DNA of 5,098 nt, from positions 1 through 5,098 of the forward strand of contig WFOJ01000195.1 in assembly GCA_015488125.1 (NCBI GenBank), given 5' to 3'. Source of the stretch: Mariprofundaceae bacterium (GTDB lineage: Bacteria > Pseudomonadota > Zetaproteobacteria > Mariprofundales > Mariprofundaceae). The translations under genes and the position numbers were made by a program. This document shows, in pieces, positions 1-2,886 of the stretch. Under the pieces are notes generated by a model. That model was given only the letters and a program-made list of their open reading frames with translations, was not told the DNA's origin and made no database searches. Position 1 is the stretch's first letter. Each line of letters begins with the position of its first letter.

Positions 1-21
1 AACTATCAATAATGATCCGCC

Positions 22-188
22 CTAGGAGTTTGTCGGACTTTGACAAATCTACTGCGAAAAACCGGATATTGGCCAAATATTCGCCCTGCTTTTGTTAAAT
101 AGCGCTGCTATTCGCCGCAAACAGGTCGCATATTTGGCTCAATCCCGCTATTTCTCGTGACGATTGCCAAAGTCCGACAGACTCCTAG
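22..188. mobile_element. 159-bp MITE-like palindromic element, left copy, with CTAG target duplications
   Basis: The element proper is 26-184 (159 bp), flanked directly by CTAG at 22-25 and again at 185-188, which fits a 4-bp target-site duplication. Its ends are imperfect 21-bp inverted repeats beginning GAGTYTGTCGGACTTTG, with two mismatches. The whole element is a fold-back: about two thirds of opposed positions can pair by hand count, and the exact centre (base 105) lies in the perfect inverted repeat AATAGC-GCT-GCTATT (98-112). The reverse complement aligns without gaps to 1612-1770 with about 16 mismatches. It encodes no transposase and no convincing ORF, so it is probably non-autonomous. 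It ends 25 bases before the infC start codon and so probably lies in the infC leader. A 2-bp duplication (TA) with one extra G at each end is an alternative boundary. The parent transposon family was not identified. Confidence 0.85.
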
Positions 189-197
189 GCGTGAAAC

Positions 198-203
198 GAG
201 GAG
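198..203 (+). promoter_or_regulatory. infC ribosome binding site that decides the ATC start
   Basis: GAGGAG lies six bases before the ATC at 210. It is the only well-spaced Shine-Dalgarno sequence that allows translation of the conserved IF3 N-terminal residues upstream of the GTG at 258. At that GTG the purine-rich GGAGGT overlaps the codon itself and cannot serve it. Confidence 0.8.
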
Positions 204-209
204 AGCACT

Positions 210-725
210 ATCGCTAGAAAGGAACTGGCTGTAAATTATGATATCGACGCACCGGAGGTGCGGGTAATCGGTAGTGATGGTAGTCAGATTGGCGTATTGA
301 GTGTGCCTCAGGCCATGCGTCATGCTGAGGAAGAGGGGCTGGATCTGGTGCAGATTTCGCCCAATGCCAAGCCGCCTGTCTGCAAAATTATGGACTACGG
401 AAAGTTCAAATACGAGCAGAGCAAGAAGGCCAACGAGGCAAAGAAGCGTCAGCATGTGATTCAGATCAAGGAAGTAAAAGTTCGTGCCAGTACCGACCAG
501 CACGATCTTGATGTCAAACTTCGTTTGATCAGAAAGTTTCTTGAAGCAGGCAACAAGGTGAAGGTCTCACTTCGTTTCCGTGGTCGCGAAATGGCTTTTA
601 AGGACAAGGGAAGCGAGCAGTTGCAACACGTTGCCGCCGAAGTGGCAGATCTGGGGAAACCGGAAAAAATGCCTAATATGGAAGGTCGGCAAATGATCAT
701 GGTGCTGGTTCCCAACAAGAAGTAA
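210..725 (+). CDS. infC: Translation initiation factor IF-3
   Basis: IF3 binds the 30S subunit, prevents premature joining of 50S, and checks start-codon and initiator-tRNA pairing. The 171-residue product has the family layout: an N-terminal domain (about 1-70) with SPNAKPPVCKIMDYGKF ending in the conserved DYGKF-KYE segment at 62-69, a lysine-rich linker helix (about 70-85), and a C-terminal domain with RFRGREM (122-128) and EGRQMIMVL (158-166). The start is ATC at 210: the residues APEVRVIGSDGSQIG straddle the later GTG at 258 and are conserved in IF3, an in-frame stop (TGA 192-194) lies just upstream, and GAGGAG is correctly spaced. Rare AUU/AUC/AUA starts are typical of infC and let IF3 repress its own synthesis. 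The extreme N-terminus has AVNYDI where many homologues have a RIN motif, so it is slightly divergent. rpmI follows after 126 bp. Confidence 0.97.
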   Translation: MARKELAVNYDIDAPEVRVIGSDGSQIGVLSVPQAMRHAEEEGLDLVQISPNAKPPVCKIMDYGKFKYEQSKKANEAKKRQHVIQIKEVKVRASTDQHDLDVKLRLIRKFLEAGNKVKVSLRFRGREMAFKDKGSEQLQHVAAEVADLGKPEKMPNMEGRQMIMVLVPNKK

Positions 726-729
726 CCTC

Positions 730-746
730 CGGGCACACGCTGCCCG
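730..746 (+). other. Hairpin just after infC
   Basis: CGGGCA (730-735) and TGCCCG (741-746) form a perfect six-pair stem with the loop CACGC, four bases after the infC stop. No T-run follows, so it is not a classical terminator. It may protect mRNA 3' ends or form part of a leader structure for rpmI-rplT. Confidence 0.45.
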
Positions 747-783
747 ATGGAAGATTTCCACGAGCTATCTGCAAAACCACGCA

Positions 784-804
784 AGCAGGCGGGCCATGCC
801 TGCT
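784..804 (+). other. Hairpin in the infC-rpmI spacer, possible part of an r-protein operator
   Basis: AGCAGGC (784-790) and GCCTGCT (798-804) are perfect inverted repeats around a seven-base loop, 47 bases before the rpmI start. In E. coli, L20 represses rpmI-rplT translation by binding structured mRNA upstream of rpmI. The position here is comparable, but I cannot show an L20-binding fold, so a regulatory role is inference. Confidence 0.4.
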
Positions 805-851
805 ACCGGGGTGCTGCAAATAACTCCATCTTAACAAAACAGGACGATAAC

Positions 852-1049
852 ATGCCCAAGATGAAATCGAATAGTGGCGCTGCCAAGCGCTTCAGCAAGA
901 CAGGTAGCGGCAAATGGAAGCGCAACAAGGCTTTCTCCAGCCATATTCTGACCAAGAAGTCACCCAAGCGTATTCGCAACTTCCGTGGTACAGAGCTGGT
1001 AGCTGCTGCTGACCAGAAGGCACTGAAACGTTTGATTCCCGGCCTGTAA
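852..1049 (+). CDS. rpmI: 50S ribosomal protein L35
   Basis: The product is a 65-residue, very basic protein of the large ribosomal subunit. It begins MPKMKSNSGAAKRF, the family signature, followed by TGSGKWKRNKAF and HILTKKSPKRIRNFRG. Length and sequence match bacterial L35 from end to end. The start at 852 is supported by AGGA (841-844) seven bases upstream. The in-frame ATG at 747 would add 35 residues unlike any L35 and is rejected. The gene sits between infC and rplT, the usual order. W22 and the FRGTELVAAADQKALKRLIPGL tail differ in detail from the E. coli protein but keep the basic, helical character. Confidence 0.97.
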   Translation: MPKMKSNSGAAKRFSKTGSGKWKRNKAFSSHILTKKSPKRIRNFRGTELVAAADQKALKRLIPGL

Positions 1050-1065
1050 AGGCCTTGTGATCAAA

Positions 1066-1083
1066 GCGCGGTGAAAACTGCGC
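1066..1083 (+). other. GAAA-tetraloop hairpin in the rpmI-rplT spacer
   Basis: GCGCGGT (1066-1072) pairs with ACTGCGC (1077-1083), with one G-U pair, closing the stable tetraloop GAAA. No T-run follows. It begins 17 bases after the rpmI stop and is followed three bases later by a second hairpin. Confidence 0.45.
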
Positions 1084-1085
1084 AA

Positions 1086-1104
1086 CTGCCATCGCCGATG
1101 GCAG
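1086..1104 (+). other. Eight-pair perfect hairpin in the rpmI-rplT spacer
   Basis: CTGCCATC (1086-1093) and GATGGCAG (1097-1104) are perfect inverted repeats with a GCC loop. It is not followed by a T-run, so readthrough into rplT is expected. With the preceding tetraloop hairpin it forms a paired-stem structure 60 bases before rplT that could modulate rplT translation or mRNA stability. Confidence 0.45.
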
Positions 1105-1164
1105 ATATACCCCATGCGCCAGGCGAACCCGTGCCGACCGCATGAATAACAACAGGAGAGGACT

Positions 1165-1518
1165 ATGCCTCGCGTAAAATCGGGTGTTCAGGCACATGCC
1201 AGACACAAAAAAGTAATCAAGGCAGCCAAGGGCTATCGTGGCCGCCGGAAGAATTGTTTCCGCACAGCCACCCAGGCGGTGGATAAGGCGCGGCAATATG
1301 CCTACCGCGACCGCAAGGTGAAAAAGCGTGATTTTCGCAGCCTGTGGATTGTCCGCATCAATGCCGCAGCACGCCAGCACGGACTGAGCTACTCTCGCTT
1401 CATGCATGGCCTGTCGCAGGCAGGGATTGAGCTGGATCGTAAAGTACTGGCGGACATTGCCGTTCGGGATGCCGAAGGCTTTGCCAAACTGGCAGCAACA
1501 GCCCGCGCCAGCATCTGA
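1165..1518 (+). CDS. rplT: 50S ribosomal protein L20
   Basis: The 117-residue product matches bacterial L20 along its full length. L20 is an early 23S rRNA-binding assembly protein and, in several bacteria, the feedback repressor of its own operon. The basic N-terminal arm MPRVKSGVQAHARHKKVIK leads into AKGYRGRRKN, then QYAYRDRKVKKRDFRSLWIVRINAAAR, and the globular C-terminal half GLSYSRFMHGL and ELDRKVLADIAV. Residue 6 is Ser where most homologues have Arg or Gly-flanked basic residues, a small departure in the rRNA-contacting arm. AGGAG at 1154-1158 lies six bases before the ATG. rpmI lies 115 bp upstream; a hairpin and a strong terminator follow. Confidence 0.97.
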   Translation: MPRVKSGVQAHARHKKVIKAAKGYRGRRKNCFRTATQAVDKARQYAYRDRKVKKRDFRSLWIVRINAAARQHGLSYSRFMHGLSQAGIELDRKVLADIAVRDAEGFAKLAATARASI

Positions 1519-1522
1519 GCGG

Positions 1523-1549
1523 CAGGGCTATGCCGTCATGGCAGCCCTG
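1523..1549 (+). other. Branched hairpin after rplT, upstream arm of a possible attenuator
   Basis: CAGGGCT (1523-1529) pairs with AGCCCTG (1543-1549), and the stem continues inward with GCC (1532-1534) and GGC (1540-1542) after a two-base bulge. It starts five bases after the rplT stop. The overlapping strand GGCAGGG (1521-1527) is also perfectly complementary to CCCTGCC (1584-1590), the 3' arm of the following terminator, so two mutually exclusive folds are possible. Confidence 0.5.
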
Positions 1550-1568
1550 ACGTGTTCGACATCATAAC

Positions 1569-1597
1569 AAGGGCGGGGGCGAACCCTGCCCTTTTTT
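1569..1597 (+). terminator. Rho-independent terminator between rplT and pheS
   Basis: GGGCGGGG (1571-1578) pairs with CCCTGCCC (1584-1591) with a single G-U pair and a five-base loop GCGAA. The stem can be extended by two A-T pairs (1569-1570 with 1592-1593), and six Ts follow at 1592-1597. This is a strong intrinsic terminator and ends, or conditionally ends, the infC-rpmI-rplT transcript. In E. coli the equivalent gap holds the pheM leader and an attenuator. I find no Phe-rich leader peptide here. Confidence 0.88.
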
Positions 1598-1607
1598 ATT
1601 TTTCCCC

Positions 1608-1774
1608 CGAGGAGTCTGTCGGACTTTGGCAATCGTCACGAGAAACAGCTAGATTGAGCCAAATATACGACCTGTTGGCGGTAAGTAGCAGCACTATTTA
1701 ACAAAAACAGGGCGAAGATTTGGCCAATATCCGGTTTTTCACAGCAGCTTTGTCAAAGCCCGACAGACTCCGAG
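1608..1774. mobile_element. 159-bp MITE-like palindromic element, right copy, inverted, with CGAG target duplications
   Basis: The element proper is 1612-1770, exactly 159 bp like the left copy, flanked by CGAG at 1608-1611 and 1771-1774. It begins GAGTCTGTCGGACTTTGG and ends with the imperfect inverted repeat of this. It aligns without gaps to the reverse complement of 26-184 at about 90% identity. Its centre (base 1691) again lies in a short inverted repeat. The insertion sits just after the terminator T-run and before pheS, lengthening an original gap of about 137 bp to 300 bp. It carries no transposase. Because the two copies have different flanking repeats, each was probably inserted separately. 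Confidence 0.85.
1626..1655 (+). promoter_or_regulatory. Candidate promoter inside the right element, reading towards pheS
   Basis: TTGGCA (1626-1631, five of six matches to the -35 consensus) is followed after 18 bases by TAGATT (1650-1655, four of six matches to the -10 consensus). It lies downstream of the rplT terminator and upstream of pheS, where a promoter would be needed. This is a weak pattern match without experimental support. Confidence 0.3.
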
Positions 1775-1790
1775 CCAACAACATTGGCTC
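1772..1790 (+). other. Hairpin in the pheS leader
   Basis: GAGCCAA (1772-1778) and TTGGCTC (1784-1790) are perfect seven-base inverted repeats around CAACA. The 5' arm begins within the right-hand CGAG duplication of the element, so the hairpin was already in the genome before the insertion. It lies 15 bases upstream of the GGAG that precedes pheS. There is no T-run. Confidence 0.45.
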
Positions 1791-1818
1791 TCACACCGGC
1801 ACAATGGAGCAGGATAGC

Positions 1819-2886
1819 ATGAGCGAAAGTGCATCGCTGATTGCCAGTTTGGATGAATTGCGCCAGCAGGCACTGGCAGCATGCGCAGAGGCGAAAGATT
1901 TGCGTATGCTGGAGTCACTGCGCACCTCCTTCCTCGGCAAAAAAGGTCGGCTGACCAGTATTCTCAAAGGCGTGGGACGCTTGTCCGCAGAGGAACGGCC
2001 GCTGGTCGGCAAGCACGTCAACGAACTCAAGACGGTGCTGGCCCAGGCCTTTAGCGAAGCTGAAAGCCGCTTGCAGGTTGTCGCCGAAGCTGCGCGTATT
2101 GCCGCAGAGCGGCTGGATGTAAGCCTGCCCGGACGCAAGCTGGCCAGCGGCGCGCAACATCCCCTGCAAAAAGGGCTTAACGAGATCAGCGATATTTTCA
2201 GTCGCATGGGCTTTACCATTGCCGAAGGCCCGGAAATTGAAGATGAGTTTCACAATTTCGATGCCCTGAATATACCGCCGGAGCATCCGGCGCGAGCCAT
2301 GCATGACACCTTTTTTCTGCGTTCAGAAGACGAGCAGACAAGTCTGCTGCGCACCCATACCTCACCGGTACAAATCCGCGCCATGATGAAGCATCTTGAG
2401 TGCAATGGCGAATCGCCACTGGCGGTTGTGGCGCCAGGGCGTGTTTACCGTTGCGATCATGATGTCACGCATTCACCGATGTTCCATCAGGTAGAGGTTT
2501 TCAAGGTAGGTGAAGATGTCTCCATGGCGCATCTGAAAGGCGTGCTGCAATATTTTCTTTCGACTTATTTCAACCGTGATTTGCCGATTCGCCTGCGCCC
2601 CAGCTATTTTCCGTTTACCGAACCTTCTGCTGAAGTGGATATGGGCTGTGTGTTATGCGATGGCAAGGGCTGCCGCGTATGTAAAGGCAGCGGCTGGCTG
2701 GAAGTGCTTGGCTCCGGCATGATCCACCCGAACGTGCTTAAAGCCGTGGGCATGGATCCGGCACGCTGGTCAGGTTTTGCCTTTGGTCTGGGCGTGGAGC
2801 GTCTGGTCATGCTCAAATATGGTATTCCTGATTTACGGCTGTTTTTTGAGAACGATGTGCGCTTTTTGCGGAGGATTGGCGGATGA
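1819..2886 (+). CDS. pheS: Phenylalanyl-tRNA synthetase alpha subunit
   Basis: PheS is the catalytic subunit of the class II PheS2PheT2 enzyme that charges tRNA-Phe. The 355-residue product has an N-terminal coiled-coil arm (about 1-95) that contacts tRNA, then motif 1 (from H114, with GPEIEDEFHNFDALN at 137-151), motif 2 (GRVYR 207-211 through FHQVE 222-226) and motif 3 (GFAFGLGVER 319-328). A321 corresponds to the E. coli residue (A294) that lines the Phe pocket. An insertion absent from E. coli holds CxxC-x4-CxxC (C277, C280, C285, C288), a probable zinc knuckle also found in PheS of other bacteria. The ATG at 1819 was chosen because its MSESASLIASLDEL start aligns with the family and GGAG lies nine bases upstream. 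The in-frame ATG at 1804 lacks a ribosome site, and the TTG at 1720 lies in the mobile element. The stop overlaps the pheT start. Confidence 0.97.
   Translation: MSESASLIASLDELRQQALAACAEAKDLRMLESLRTSFLGKKGRLTSILKGVGRLSAEERPLVGKHVNELKTVLAQAFSEAESRLQVVAEAARIAAERLDVSLPGRKLASGAQHPLQKGLNEISDIFSRMGFTIAEGPEIEDEFHNFDALNIPPEHPARAMHDTFFLRSEDEQTSLLRTHTSPVQIRAMMKHLECNGESPLAVVAPGRVYRCDHDVTHSPMFHQVEVFKVGEDVSMAHLKGVLQYFLSTYFNRDLPIRLRPSYFPFTEPSAEVDMGCVLCDGKGCRVCKGSGWLEVLGSGMIHPNVLKAVGMDPARWSGFAFGLGVERLVMLKYGIPDLRLFFENDVRFLRRIGG

Noticed and set aside
1..21. End of thrS
   Set aside because: thrS often precedes infC, but the three or four codons before the stop at 10-12 are too few to identify any gene.
26..184. 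CRISPR array, tRNA or riboswitch in the left repeat region
   Set aside because: There is only one copy per site with no repeat-spacer pattern, no cloverleaf, and no known aptamer core. Terminal inverted repeats and target duplications explain it better.
108..503. 131-codon open frame on the minus strand
   Set aside because: It runs antisense to infC and out of the palindromic element, with no recognisable domain or ribosome site.
747..851. N-terminal extension of L35 from an ATG at 747
   Set aside because: It would add 35 residues to a protein with a canonical MPKMKSNSG start and its own ribosome site; the segment instead contains spacer hairpins.
1530..1550. Short leader peptide (ATG at 1530, six codons) upstream of the terminator
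   Set aside because: It has no Phe codons and its only purine-rich stretch is two bases from the ATG, so it does not behave like a pheM leader.
26..1770. Composite transposon carrying infC-rpmI-rplT
   Set aside because: Each element has its own matching 4-bp flanks. A composite insertion would give matching repeats only at the outer ends, and the genes are in their usual neighbourhood.
1720..1818. N-terminal extension of PheS from a TTG at 1720
   Set aside because: The extra residues are encoded largely by the mobile element and do not resemble PheS. There is no ribosome site at 1720, whereas GGAG precedes the ATG at 1819, where family similarity begins.
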